The notes under the pieces are model-generated. The model was given only the letters and a program-made list of their open reading frames with translations, was not told the origin of the DNA and ran no database searches. This document shows, one piece after another, positions 18,379-28,000 of a stretch of 64,000 bases of DNA (its first letter is position 1; each line of letters opens with the position of its first letter). The translations under genes were made by a program, and so were the position numbers. The stretch spans positions 62,001 to 126,000 of the forward strand of contig NZ_SRSO01000009.1 in the NCBI RefSeq assembly GCF_004791695.1, in the 5' to 3' direction. This stretch comes from Flavivirga rizhaonensis (lineage in GTDB: Bacteria > Bacteroidota > Bacteroidia > Flavobacteriales > Flavobacteriaceae).

Positions 18379-18786
18379 TTAATTGTATTGCGTTTTAAAA
18401 ATATCAATCAACACATCTGGTGGTACAATTTTATTTGGAAAACTTTCCATTAAATATAGTACCTTAGTAATGGACTCATGACTTAGTCCCATACGTAAAC
18501 CGAAATTATATAATTTTATAGCTCCTGCTGAATTATTATCATCTTCCTGATCAATATTCATTAATAATACCAATCTATGAAACTGTACAATACGCTCACT
18601 ATGAGATTTTAAATGCGTGTACATAACAGGGTGCTCTATCAAATAATCAAAATCTTCTCTTGTTATATCAAGCTGTTTTGCAACACCTAATAAAAAGTTA
18701 TATTCTATTTCCTTTATGTCTTTATCATATTTAGCAAATGCTATCATTTCGGATAAAAGACTCAATTTCTCTACTCTATTAATCAT
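18379..18786 (-). CDS. TerB-like small helical protein
   Basis: A 135-aa all-helical cytoplasmic protein. The pattern KLSLLSEMIAFAKYDKDIKEIEYNFLLGVAKQLDI resembles TerB/tellurite-resistance-like domains, which carry an acidic residue-rich helix pair (here AKYDKDIKEIEYN). In flavobacterial genomes small proteins of this type are sometimes labelled as excinuclease subunit only because they sit beside uvrB; nothing here supports a repair role. Convergent with uvrB. Single gene, function unknown. Confidence 0.75.
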   Translation of the reverse strand: MINRVEKLSLLSEMIAFAKYDKDIKEIEYNFLLGVAKQLDITREDFDYLIEHPVMYTHLKSHSERIVQFHRLVLLMNIDQEDDNNSAGAIKLYNFGLRMGLSHESITKVLYLMESFPNKIVPPDVLIDIFKTQYN

Positions 18787-19154
18787 TGTTTAGGGGATTA
18801 ATTAATTATACTATAAAGGTACATAGAAGAGTAATTTAATAATCGTGTATATAATGTAACTTATCGAAAAACGGGAGGTATTTGGTCGTAACTTTTATTT
18901 ATTTCATCAATAACTGTATTTTATTCATCTAATAAAATTGCATTTCGTCATTTAGATAAATTTATTTTCAGTGAAAAAAATAAACATAAATACCTGTAAA
19001 ACAAATAATTAAATACAAAAAACTTATCTTTAATACAAGTCATTAAAAATTAATATTTAAGGTATCTTTGTAAATGCTAAGAAAACGCGAGAAAGATATA
19101 TTCTGACAAATTAATTGAACAATTTAAGTATTAAAAAAAGTAGAAATCAATCTT
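18787..19154. other. Gene-free 368-bp AT-rich intergenic region
   Basis: No ORF with coding character. It separates two divergent genes and must hold both promoters. It contains TTTCATCAATAACTG and CATTTCGTCATTTAG stretches (18918-18960), which resemble the CATTTCGTCG-type motif near 44404, and the TATCTTTG box at 19063. Confidence 0.5.
19063..19070 (+). promoter_or_regulatory. -7 promoter box upstream of the DUF1456 gene
   Basis: TATCTTTG is an exact TAnnTTTG match. It lies 84 bases before the ATG at 19155, so the transcript would have a leader of about 80 bases. Confidence 0.45.
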
Positions 19155-19469
19155 ATGACAAATAATGATATTTTAAAAAAATTACGTGTTGCTTTAAAAC
19201 TTCGCGATGATGATATTGTAAAAATTTTAAGTCTGGTTGATTTCAGAATATCTAAAAGTGAACTTGGGGCCTTTTTTAGAAAAGAAGACCATCCCAAATA
19301 TATGGAATGTGGCGATCAAATTTTACGTAATTTTTTAAATGGACTTGTTATCCATTTAAGAGGTCCGATGCCCGAAAAAAAATTAAATTCAAAAACTTCT
19401 AAAGCACCAAATTCCAAAAAGAAACCTGTAGAAAATAAATCTAAACCACAAAAAAAGAGCAACAATTAA
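19155..19469 (+). CDS. DUF1456 protein with a single repeat and basic tail
   Basis: A 104-aa protein. Residues 2-70 match the DUF1456 (YehS-like) domain: NNDILKKLRVALKLRDDDIV ... FFRKEDHPKYMECGDQILRNFLNGL. Enterobacterial YehS carries two such repeats (~156 aa). Here only one copy, most like the second YehS repeat, is followed by a Lys/Ser/Pro-rich tail (~75-104) that could bind nucleic acid. Molecular function is unknown for the whole family. Monocistronic; its stop lies inside a strong terminator. Confidence 0.85.
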   Translation: MTNNDILKKLRVALKLRDDDIVKILSLVDFRISKSELGAFFRKEDHPKYMECGDQILRNFLNGLVIHLRGPMPEKKLNSKTSKAPNSKKKPVENKSKPQKKSNN

Positions 19470-19483
19470 TTGTTGCTCTTTTT
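19452..19483. terminator. Bidirectional terminator between the DUF1456 gene and sucC
   Basis: A 32-bp perfect palindrome (AAAAAGAGCAACAATT and its complement) centred at 19467/19468. It has A-runs on the left and T-runs on the right, so it works for both convergent genes. It includes the TAA stop of the DUF1456 gene. Confidence 0.85.
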
Positions 19484-19502
19484 ATTTATATAAAGCAAAG
19501 TA

Positions 19503-20693
19503 CTAAGCTAAAACTTGTTGTACCTTATCTGCTGCTTCTTGAAATTCTGTGGCACTCATAACGTCCAAACCAGAATTATCTATTAAATCTTTAGCGATAT
19601 CAGCATTCGTTCCTTGTAAACGTACAATGATAGGCACATTTATAGTTCCCATGTTTTTATAAGCATCAATCACACCTTGTGCTACACGATCGCAACGCAC
19701 AATTCCACCAAAGATGTTAATTAAGATCGCTTTTACTGCTGGATCTTTTAATATAATCTTAAAAGCAGCTTCCACACGAGCTGCATCTGCAGTACCACCA
19801 ACATCTAAAAAGTTAGCTGGCTCCCCGCCTGCTTGTTTGATTAAATCCATAGTAGCCATGGCTAACCCAGCGCCATTTACCATACAACCCACATTTCCAT
19901 CTAGATCTACATAGTTGAGCCCTAGCTCTCCAGCTTCTACTTCTATCGCGCTTTCTTCACGTACATCACGTAAATCAATGTAATTCTTATGTCTGTAAAG
20001 TGCATTGTCATCAATAGTCACTTTAGCATCTACAGCCATTATTTTATTATCACTTGTTTTTAAAACAGGATTAATTTCAAATAAAGAAGAATCAGACTTT
20101 ACGTAGGCTGTATATAAAGCAGTAACAAATTTTGTCATTTCTTTAAATGCTAACCCTGATAATCCAAGATTAAAAGCGACGCGTCTCGCTTGAAATGGTA
20201 ATAAACCAACGGTTGGATCAATCTCTTCTGTAAATATTAATTCTGGAGTTTCTTCTGCTACAGTTTCAATATCCATACCGCCTTCAGTAGAATACATGAT
20301 CATATTGCGTCCAGTACTTCTATTTAACAATACAGACACATAAAACTCATCTGTTTCACTTTCACCTGGATAATAAACATCCTCAGCAACTAAAACTTGA
20401 TGTACTTTTTTACCCTCTGCAGATGTTTGAGGTGTAATTAAATTCATTCCAATTATTTGTCCTGCTATCTCTTCAACCTCTTGCAAGTTTTTGGCTAGTT
20501 TCACACCACCACCTTTACCACGACCACCTGCATGAACTTGTGCCTTAATAACATGCCAACTTGTTCCAGTTTCGTTTGTTAATTGTTTTGCAGCAGCTAC
20601 TGCTTCATTAGCATTTTGAGCTACTATACCACGTTGTATACGTACTCCAAAACTATTTAATATTTCTTTACCTTGATATTCGTGTAAATTCAT
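19503..20693 (-). CDS. sucC: Succinyl-CoA synthetase (ADP-forming) beta subunit
   Basis: A 396-aa protein from the ATG complement at 20691-20693; the longer frame to 20738 adds a non-conserved 15 residues. With SucD, encoded elsewhere, it converts succinyl-CoA to succinate with substrate-level phosphorylation in the TCA cycle. It starts MNLHEYQGKEIL, has the ATP-grasp loop HAGGRGKGGGVKLA, and ends with the CoA-ligase domain (AGGEPANFLDVGG, NIFGGIVRCDRVAQGVI). Length is normal for the family. The alpha subunit is not adjacent, which is common in flavobacteria. Confidence 0.96.
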   Translation of the reverse strand: MNLHEYQGKEILNSFGVRIQRGIVAQNANEAVAAAKQLTNETGTSWHVIKAQVHAGGRGKGGGVKLAKNLQEVEEIAGQIIGMNLITPQTSAEGKKVHQVLVAEDVYYPGESETDEFYVSVLLNRSTGRNMIMYSTEGGMDIETVAEETPELIFTEEIDPTVGLLPFQARRVAFNLGLSGLAFKEMTKFVTALYTAYVKSDSSLFEINPVLKTSDNKIMAVDAKVTIDDNALYRHKNYIDLRDVREESAIEVEAGELGLNYVDLDGNVGCMVNGAGLAMATMDLIKQAGGEPANFLDVGGTADAARVEAAFKIILKDPAVKAILINIFGGIVRCDRVAQGVIDAYKNMGTINVPIIVRLQGTNADIAKDLIDNSGLDVMSATEFQEAADKVQQVLA

Positions 20694-20719
20694 AATTCGC
20701 GTAATCGTTTTAAGAAAGG

Positions 20720-20727
20720 CAAATGTA
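20720..20727 (-). promoter_or_regulatory. -7 promoter box for sucC
   Basis: On the minus strand this reads TACATTTG, an exact TAnnTTTG match, 26 bases before the chosen start at 20693. It supports that start over the longer frame. Confidence 0.5.
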
Positions 20728-20871
20728 AATAATAGCAATTACTTACCCTAATATTTAATTATGAAAACTTACCCACAGTAAATTATGGTAAAACACATAT
20801 GTTAAATAATTAACATATTGTTTAATTTGTATAATTTTTTAATTAATTATTTTTTATTTATTCGAATAAAA

Positions 20872-20879
20872 TATCTTTG
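20872..20879 (+). promoter_or_regulatory. -7 promoter box for lysA
   Basis: TATCTTTG lies 18 bases before ATG 20898. It overlaps the alternative TTG start at 20877, which makes that start unlikely. Confidence 0.55.
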
Positions 20880-20897
20880 AAGAAAATTAGAAAAATT

Positions 20898-22133
20898 ATG
20901 TTAGAAAATCAATTGCTGAAAATTGCACAAGATTTTGGAAGTCCCGTTTATGTGTATGATGCTGAAAAAATTGAAAATCAATACAAAAGACTTACAAATG
21001 CTTTTAAAAATGTAAAAAAACTTAAGATTAACTATGCAGTTAAGGCGCTTTCTAATATATCTATATTAAAACTTTTAAACTCACTAGGATCAGGTATAGA
21101 TACGGTATCTATTCAAGAAGTTCAACTTGGCCTCGCTGCTGGTTTTTTACCAGAGCAGATTATTTTCACGCCTAACGGTGTATCCTTATCAGAAATAGAA
21201 GAAGCTGCAAAACTAGGTGTTAAAATTAATATTGATAACCTTTCCATATTAGAACAATTTGGAACAAAACATCCAAAAACACCTGTATGTATCCGTATTA
21301 ATCCACATGTTATGGCAGGTGGTAATAGTAATATTTCAGTTGGACATATCGATTCTAAATTTGGAATTTCTATTCATCAAATACCACACATATTGCGTAT
21401 TGTAGAAAATACCCAAATGACTATTAATGGTATTCATATGCATACGGGTAGCGATATCTTAGATATTGAAGTCTTTTTATATGCCAGTGAAATATTATTT
21501 GAAACTGCAAAACAATTTAAAAATCTAGATTTCATTGACTTTGGCTCTGGTTTTAAAGTGCCTTACAAACAAGGTGATATTGAAACCAACATTGAAGAGT
21601 TAGGAAAAAAATTATCCGCAAGATTTAACGAATTTTGCAAAAATTATGGAAAAGATTTAACCCTAGCTTTTGAGCCTGGTAAATTTCTAGTGAGTGAATC
21701 CGGAAGCTTTTTAACCAAAGTAAATGCTGTTAAACAAACAACCTCTACGGTATTTGCCCAAGTAGATTCTGGATTTAATCATCTTATTAGACCAATGTTT
21801 TATGGATCTCACCATGATATTGTAAACATTTCGAACCCTAAAGGACGTGAACGTTTTTACACCGTTGTAGGTTATATTTGCGAAACAGATACTTTTGGAA
21901 ATAACAGACGTATCAATGAGATTAATGAAGGTGATATTTTATGCTTTAAAAATGCTGGCGCCTATTGCTTCTCTATGACTAGTAATTACAATTCCAGATA
22001 TCGTCCTGCAGAAGTTTTATGGTATAAAAACAAAGCACATTTAATTAGAAAAAGAGAAACTTTTGAAGACATTACTAAAAATCAAATTGAGGTCGATTTT
22101 AGTACAAAAAAAGAAAAAGTTTTAGTAAAATAA
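20898..22133 (+). CDS. lysA: Diaminopimelate decarboxylase
   Basis: A 411-aa protein from ATG 20898. It catalyses the last step of lysine synthesis, decarboxylating meso-diaminopimelate with PLP in the cytoplasm. The PLP lysine is K49 in NYAVKAL. The fold-III barrel shows GIHMHTGSDI, DFGSGFKVPY and EPGKFLVSESG, and the active-site CETDTFG of the C-terminal sheet domain is present. Length is normal for the family. The gene is transcribed alone, is preceded by a clear promoter box, and is followed by a composite hairpin repeat. Confidence 0.95.
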   Translation: MLENQLLKIAQDFGSPVYVYDAEKIENQYKRLTNAFKNVKKLKINYAVKALSNISILKLLNSLGSGIDTVSIQEVQLGLAAGFLPEQIIFTPNGVSLSEIEEAAKLGVKINIDNLSILEQFGTKHPKTPVCIRINPHVMAGGNSNISVGHIDSKFGISIHQIPHILRIVENTQMTINGIHMHTGSDILDIEVFLYASEILFETAKQFKNLDFIDFGSGFKVPYKQGDIETNIEELGKKLSARFNEFCKNYGKDLTLAFEPGKFLVSESGSFLTKVNAVKQTTSTVFAQVDSGFNHLIRPMFYGSHHDIVNISNPKGRERFYTVVGYICETDTFGNNRRINEINEGDILCFKNAGAYCFSMTSNYNSRYRPAEVLWYKNKAHLIRKRETFEDITKNQIEVDFSTKKEKVLVK

Positions 22134-22162
22134 TGACATAACACCTTGTTCTTAATAGTTAT

Positions 22163-22340
22163 GAGACTGTCTAAAAAGTGGTTAATCTTGTCATTCAGAG
22201 CAACGCGAAGAATCTTATTTCACTCATAATCAGAGTCATATATTTTAAAGAGATTCTTCACAGCTTCGCTGATACCTTCGAAACAAAATATATTTTGTTT
22301 CGAAGGTAATATTCAGAATGACACTTTTTAGACAGCCTCA
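22163..22340. repeat. Composite palindromic repeat/terminator after lysA
   Basis: The outer arms (CTGTCTAAAAAGTG at 22167-22180 and CACTTTTTAGACAG at 22322-22335, extended by GAG/CTC) enclose nested pairs: TGTCATTC/GAATGACA, GAAGAATCT/AGATTCTTC and a 36-bp perfect palindrome at 22273-22308. The GACAGCCTC arm is shared with repeats at 43700 and 45690. The 3' arm is followed by T7, so it also ends transcription of lysA. Confidence 0.8.
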
Positions 22341-22389
22341 TTTTTTTATATGCAATAAATTTTAACATTGATATGTCTTCGATTTATTT

Positions 22390-22397
22390 TATCTTTC
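22390..22397 (+). promoter_or_regulatory. Near-consensus -7 box before the acyltransferase-like gene
   Basis: TATCTTTC differs from TAnnTTTG in the last base. It lies 31 bases before the GTG at 22428 and inside the longer frame that begins at 22368, favouring the downstream start. Confidence 0.3.
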
Positions 22398-22427
22398 CTA
22401 CTTACAGCGATTAAAAAACAACAAAGA

Positions 22428-23612
22428 GTGGTTCAAATAAAAACTACCCGTATTGAATCCATAGACATATTAAGAGGAGTTGTGATGGTCATTATGGCAT
22501 TAGATCATGTTAGAGACTTTTTTCATTTAGGTGCTTTTAGTAGTGATCCCACAAACTTAGACACGACAACTCCCTTTTTATTTTTTACTAGGTTTATAAC
22601 TCATTACTGCGCGCCTGTTTTTGTATTTTTAGCAGGTACTTCTGCTTTTCTATACGGTACAAAAAAAACCAAACCCCAGTTATTTAAATTTTTATTGACC
22701 AGAGGCATATGGCTTATTCTCTTAGAAATAGTATTAAATAATTTATTATGGTGGTTTGATTTAACATATAGCTTTATGGTACTTCAGGTAATCTGGGCTA
22801 TTGGTTTAAGTATGATTTTTCTATCTTTTTTAATTTATCTACCCATAAGAGTTATACTAATCATTGGTATCCTATTAGTAGCTGGTCACAATACTTTAGA
22901 TGGTATAACTGTGCAAGGAAACAATTTTAAATCCATACTATGGTATATATTGCACCAACAACAGTTTCTACCCATTAACTCTACTCGTATTCTGGTTTTT
23001 GCTTACCCGATTATTCCATGGATTGGAGTCATGGCTTTGGGTTTTTGTTTTGGTTCTTTTTATAAGAAAGGTTTTAACGTTGCTGTTCGTAAAAAATGGT
23101 TAGCTATTTTGGGTATTAGCTCTATAGTTTTATTCTTTATCCTAAGAAGCCTCAATATTTATGGTGATTTAGTACCTTGGTCAACTCAAAATACTACAAT
23201 AAAAACTATATTATCTTTTTTTAATGTAACTAAATATCCGCCTTCTTTAGTATATGTATTAATAACTATTGGACCTTCGTTATTATTCTTATATGGCATA
23301 GAAACTGTTAAGAATAAAGTCTCAGACTTCTTTTTAGTATTTGGACGTGTGCCATTACTTTACTATTTCCTTCATATATTCACTATTCATATTTTAGCCA
23401 TTGCTGGTCTTGTAATTTTAGGAGGGAACTGGAAAGACCTAATATTATCTTCAAACGCTTTTAGTAACCCTAATCTTGCTAATTACGGGTATTCATTATT
23501 TGTTGTTTATCTAGTATGGATAAGTGTTATAGCGCTTCTTTATTTTCCATCTAAAAAATACATGATATATAAAGTAAATAATAAAGATAAATGGTGGTTA
23601 AGCTACTTATAA
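22428..23612 (+). CDS. DUF1624 / heparan-alpha-glucosaminide N-acetyltransferase-like membrane protein
   Basis: About 394 aa from GTG 22428. The frame extends to TTG 22368, but homologues usually begin just before the hallmark RIESIDILRG. That motif, VMVIMALDHVRDFFH and a conserved His in TRFITHYCAPVFVFLAG define the DUF1624/HGSNAT catalytic-like family. These are membrane acyltransferase-like proteins with about ten membrane helices and LLYFLHIFTIH-type segments near the end. The substrate is unknown. One base separates it from the permease gene downstream, so the two are co-transcribed. Confidence 0.8.
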   Translation: MVQIKTTRIESIDILRGVVMVIMALDHVRDFFHLGAFSSDPTNLDTTTPFLFFTRFITHYCAPVFVFLAGTSAFLYGTKKTKPQLFKFLLTRGIWLILLEIVLNNLLWWFDLTYSFMVLQVIWAIGLSMIFLSFLIYLPIRVILIIGILLVAGHNTLDGITVQGNNFKSILWYILHQQQFLPINSTRILVFAYPIIPWIGVMALGFCFGSFYKKGFNVAVRKKWLAILGISSIVLFFILRSLNIYGDLVPWSTQNTTIKTILSFFNVTKYPPSLVYVLITIGPSLLFLYGIETVKNKVSDFFLVFGRVPLLYYFLHIFTIHILAIAGLVILGGNWKDLILSSNAFSNPNLANYGYSLFVVYLVWISVIALLYFPSKKYMIYKVNNKDKWWLSYL

Positions 23613-23613
23613 T

Positions 23614-24912
23614 ATGAATAATAAAGAAGAAGGATTAAAAAGAAGTGTTGGTGTTTTAGGTTTATCTGCCAATATTATCAATATCATTATAGGTGCAGGT
23701 ATTTTTGCTCTACCTGCTGTTATAGCTTCTAAAATGGGAGCTTCTAGTATTGTCGCTTATATGTTTTGCGGTATTTTAATAGCACTTGTTATGTTATGTT
23801 TTGCTGAAGCAGGTAGCAAAGTAACTAATACTGGTGGTCCTTACACTTACATTGAAACAGCTTTTGGTAATTATGCTGGTTTTTTAGGGGGTATTTTTGC
23901 TATTATTGGCACCTTGTTTGCAGATGCAGCTGTATCCAATGCTTTAGTAAATATATTAGCATCGGGGTATCCTATTTTTGAAAATGACTGGGTTCGATTA
24001 TCATTTCTATTTATAATTTTCTTTGGATTAGCTTATATCAACATTATTGGATTAAAGCAAGGTATAGGCCTTGTTAAATTCAACACGCTTGCCAAATTAA
24101 TCCCTTTACTTTTACTAGTACTCATAGGCTGGAAAGAAGTCTCTTTTAGCAATTTGTATATTGATACTATGCCAAGTATTAAAAAACTAGGAGAAACATC
24201 GCTTATTCTATTCTTTGCCTTTCAAGGTGCTGAAACTGGTCTTGTTGTAGGTGGTGAAGTTATAAACCCAAAGCGTACAGTTCCTAAAGCTATCTTTATT
24301 AGTATTTTAACTGTAGTTGGTGTCTATATTTTAATACAAACAGTATCACAAGGTGTTTTAGGTAGTGATTTACCAAGTTTTAAAGCTGCACCACTTGCCG
24401 AAACTGCTAAAGTAGTTTTTGGACCTTTTGGATACACCTTATTATTTATTGGAGCAGTTGTTTCTATGTTTGGTTTTTTAAGTGGTTCCATACTTAACAA
24501 TCCCAGAGTCATATACGCGCTATCAAGAGATAAAGTTATCCCATTAAAAACATTCTCTAAAATTCATAAGTCATTTAAGACTCCTTATATAGCAATCATC
24601 ATATATGCCGTTATTGGCTTTACACTCTCAGCTACTGGCAGTTTTGAAAAATTAGCAATCATTGCTAGTAGTGCTATGTTAATTATTTATTTAGGCGTGG
24701 CATTATCAGTTATGAAATTACGCAAGTCACAACAATATAAAGAAGGTGAATTCAAAATCCCAGGAGGCTTTATAATCCCTATACTTTCAATCAGTATTAT
24801 TTTATATTTTTTATCTAATTTATCTATTGATGAAATGATAGCAACGGGTGTGTTAATAGCTGTTTTAACTATTATTTATGGTATATTTAAAAAACTAAAT
24901 ATTAAAAATTAA
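23614..24912 (+). CDS. APC-family amino-acid permease
   Basis: A 432-aa inner-membrane transporter with about twelve hydrophobic helices. The N-terminal NIINIIIGAGIFALPA is the unwound substrate-binding helix 1 (GAGIF) of the amino acid-polyamine-organocation superfamily. FAFQGAETGLVVGGEVINPKRTVPKA is the helix 6 region and following loop. The substrate cannot be read from sequence; neutral amino acids are plausible. It is the second gene of a pair with the acyltransferase-like protein. Confidence 0.9.
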   Translation: MNNKEEGLKRSVGVLGLSANIINIIIGAGIFALPAVIASKMGASSIVAYMFCGILIALVMLCFAEAGSKVTNTGGPYTYIETAFGNYAGFLGGIFAIIGTLFADAAVSNALVNILASGYPIFENDWVRLSFLFIIFFGLAYINIIGLKQGIGLVKFNTLAKLIPLLLLVLIGWKEVSFSNLYIDTMPSIKKLGETSLILFFAFQGAETGLVVGGEVINPKRTVPKAIFISILTVVGVYILIQTVSQGVLGSDLPSFKAAPLAETAKVVFGPFGYTLLFIGAVVSMFGFLSGSILNNPRVIYALSRDKVIPLKTFSKIHKSFKTPYIAIIIYAVIGFTLSATGSFEKLAIIASSAMLIIYLGVALSVMKLRKSQQYKEGEFKIPGGFIIPILSISIILYFLSNLSIDEMIATGVLIAVLTIIYGIFKKLNIKN

Positions 24913-25033
24913 AAGAGTCTTTAAAAGCGAAACTGATTTCTATTTAAAAACTATTCAAATCAGAAAAAACAAGTCAAATTGTACTAACCAACATATAACC
25001 ATTTTCTAGTATAATTATTAAAACTATATCTTA

Positions 25034-28000
25034 ATGAAAACATCAATCAAAACCTCATCAGCTCTAAGTATAATCTTTGCTATGACATTATTTTCATCAA
25101 TAAAAAGTCATGCTCAGGGCACTCGCTTATTATCTCAACCAGCTATAAGCGATACACATATTGCTTTTATTTATGCCGAAGATCTATGGGTAGCCAATAA
25201 AGATGGTTCTAACCCCAAACGACTTACTATTGATGAAGGGATTGAATCAACTCCTATATTTTCACCAGACGGTACTAAAATAGCATTCAATGCTCAGTAT
25301 GATGGTAATACAGACGTTTTTATAGTACCCGTTTCCGGAGGAATCCCAAAAAGACTTACTTGGCACCCCTACAATGACTTAGTTCGTGATTTTTCTGCAG
25401 ACGGTTCTAAAGTATTATTTGCTTCTCAACGGAATAGCTATAATAACAGACATTTTAAGCTTTATACCATATCAACAAACGGTGGTGCTGTAACGCAACT
25501 GGAAATCCCTAATGGGTTTTGGGCTAGCTATTCAGGTAATGAAAGTCATATAGCTTATACACCGCTTTACGATGCTTTTAACCAATGGAAACACTATCGT
25601 GGCGGCATGATTTCCCGTATATGGATTTATAATACAAAATCACATAAAGTAGAAGAAATTTCAAAACCTACAGGAGGCAGTAACGATAGCACGCCACAAT
25701 GGTCTGGAGATCATGTATATTTTAGAAGTGATAGAGACGGTGAATTTAACCTATATAGTTATAACGTAAACACAAAGTCAATTAATCAATTAACCCAGTT
25801 TAAAGATTTCTCTATTATTAATTTATCTGCTGGTAAAAATGATGTCATATTTGAACAAGCAGGCTATTTACATGTTTACAATATAGCATCTGGAAATGCA
25901 ACGAAGCTTAACATCAATATTACTACAGATTTATTAGAATTAAGACCTCGTTATGTATCTGGCAATCGTTATATAAGAAGCGGTTCTATTTCTCCTTCTG
26001 GTGTGCGTTTTGTTGCAGATTTTAGAGGAGATATCATTACCATTCCAGCAAAGAAAGGCGACCCTAGAAACATTACCAATACGCCAGGAGTTCATGAAAA
26101 GTATCCGGCCTGGTCTCCAAATGGAAAACAGATTGCCTATTTTTCTGATGCTTCTGGTGAATATGCGCTACATATTCAAAATGTTAGTAACGGAAACACT
26201 AAAAAAGTACCGCTGACAGGTCATGGCTTTTATGCCAATATATATTGGTCGCCAGATAATAATAAAATAACTTTTGTTGATAACGGAAGAACGTTATATG
26301 TACTAGATTTAACTACTGATAAAACAAGTAAAATAGCATCAGATGCGTTATATACTCCCGGAGTTTTTAGAGAGCTTTTTGGAGATTGGTCTGCAGATTC
26401 TAATTGGATTGCATACACCACAATTACCGAAACCAATTTTGAGCAAGTTCACCTCTATTCACTTATAGAAAATAAGTCTTTCACACTTTCTGACGGTTTA
26501 TCGAATATATCCGATCCTGTTTTCGATCCCAGTGGAAAATATCTTTATATGATTGCTTCTACCGATGCAGGCCCTGTGGTTAATTGGTTTGATCAATCTA
26601 ATCAAGATATGGAATTAAGCAATTCTATTTATTTGGTAACACTTCAAAAAGAAACAGTATCTCCTTTCGCAAAAGAAAATGATGTTGAAGAAATTAAAGA
26701 GGATTCGCCTGAAGATGATGAAGAAAAAGAAAAAGAGAACAAGAAAAAGGGAAAGAAAGATCAAAAAGAAGAAACTGAGACACTTAAAATAGATTGGGAT
26801 GGTATACAAAACAGAATTGTAGATATTCCTATTTCTTCAGGTATTTATCAAGATTTAGGCATTGCAAAAGAAGGGCAACTATACTATTTATCAAGAACAC
26901 CACATGCAAACACTACAACGTTGCATAAATATGATTTAAAAGAAAGAAAAGATGAAAGTATCATGCCTGCAGATTATTATGAAATTGCAGCCAAAGGTGA
27001 TAAAATGGGGTATAGAGTTCATGGTAAAATAGGAATCACAGACACTGGTAAAAAACCTGAAGACGGATTAATAAACATATCTAATGTGCAAGTAAAAATC
27101 GACCCTGTTGCAGAATGGAAAAACATCTTTAATGAGGCTTGGAGAGTAAACCGAGATTATTTTTACGATCCAGGAATGCACGGTGTAGACTGGAATGCTA
27201 TGAAAACCAAATATGAAGTTTTTTTACCACATGTTGCTTGTAGAAGTGATTTATACAGAATGATGGGTTGGATGTTTAGCGAATTAGCTGTTGGGCATCA
27301 CCGTTTTCAAGGCAGAGGTGACCGCATGAATAATCCGCAAAGGATTAATGGCGGTCTGTTAGGAGCTGATTATGAAGTAAAAAACAATCGCTATCGCATT
27401 AAAAAAATATATGGTGGTTTAAATTGGAATCCAAACATGCGTTCTCCTTTAACAGAACCGGGAGTTAATGTAAACACTGGAGATTATATACTTGCTGTGA
27501 ATGGTAAAAATGTAAGCTCTAAAGATAATCTTTATAGTTTTTTCGAAAATACAGCTAATAAAATCACAACACTTAAAGTTAGTTCAAACTCAAACGGATC
27601 AAACGCACGTAGCGTAAAGGTAACTCCGATAAGAAATGAACGATCTTTGAGAAATAGAGCATGGATTGAAAACAATATTAAAAAAGTTGACAAAGCGACT
27701 AACGGTCAAGTTGCTTATGTGTATGTGCCTAATACAGCAGGAGCTGGACATGAATACTTTAAACGCTACTTCTTCCCACAAGCAAATAAAAAAGCAATCA
27801 TTATTGATGAACGCTTTAATGGTGGAGGACAATTGGCTGATTATTATATAGACATGTTGAAAAAACCTGAACAGGCATATTGGAACTTCCGTTATGGTAA
27901 AGATTTAAAGTCGCCTAGTGCCTCAATACAAGGGCCTAAAGTTATGATAACAGATGAAACTGCTGGTTCTGGTGGTGATTATTTACCATGGTTATTTAGA

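Noticed and set aside
22368-22427. Upstream TTG start of the acyltransferase-like protein
   Set aside because: The added residues are unlike homologues and include the likely -7 box; GTG 22428 is preferred.
26615-26809. Phe-rich minus-strand ORF in the tricorn-like gene
   Set aside because: It is the reverse complement of the Lys/Glu-rich linker, which produces Phe/Leu runs; not a real membrane protein.
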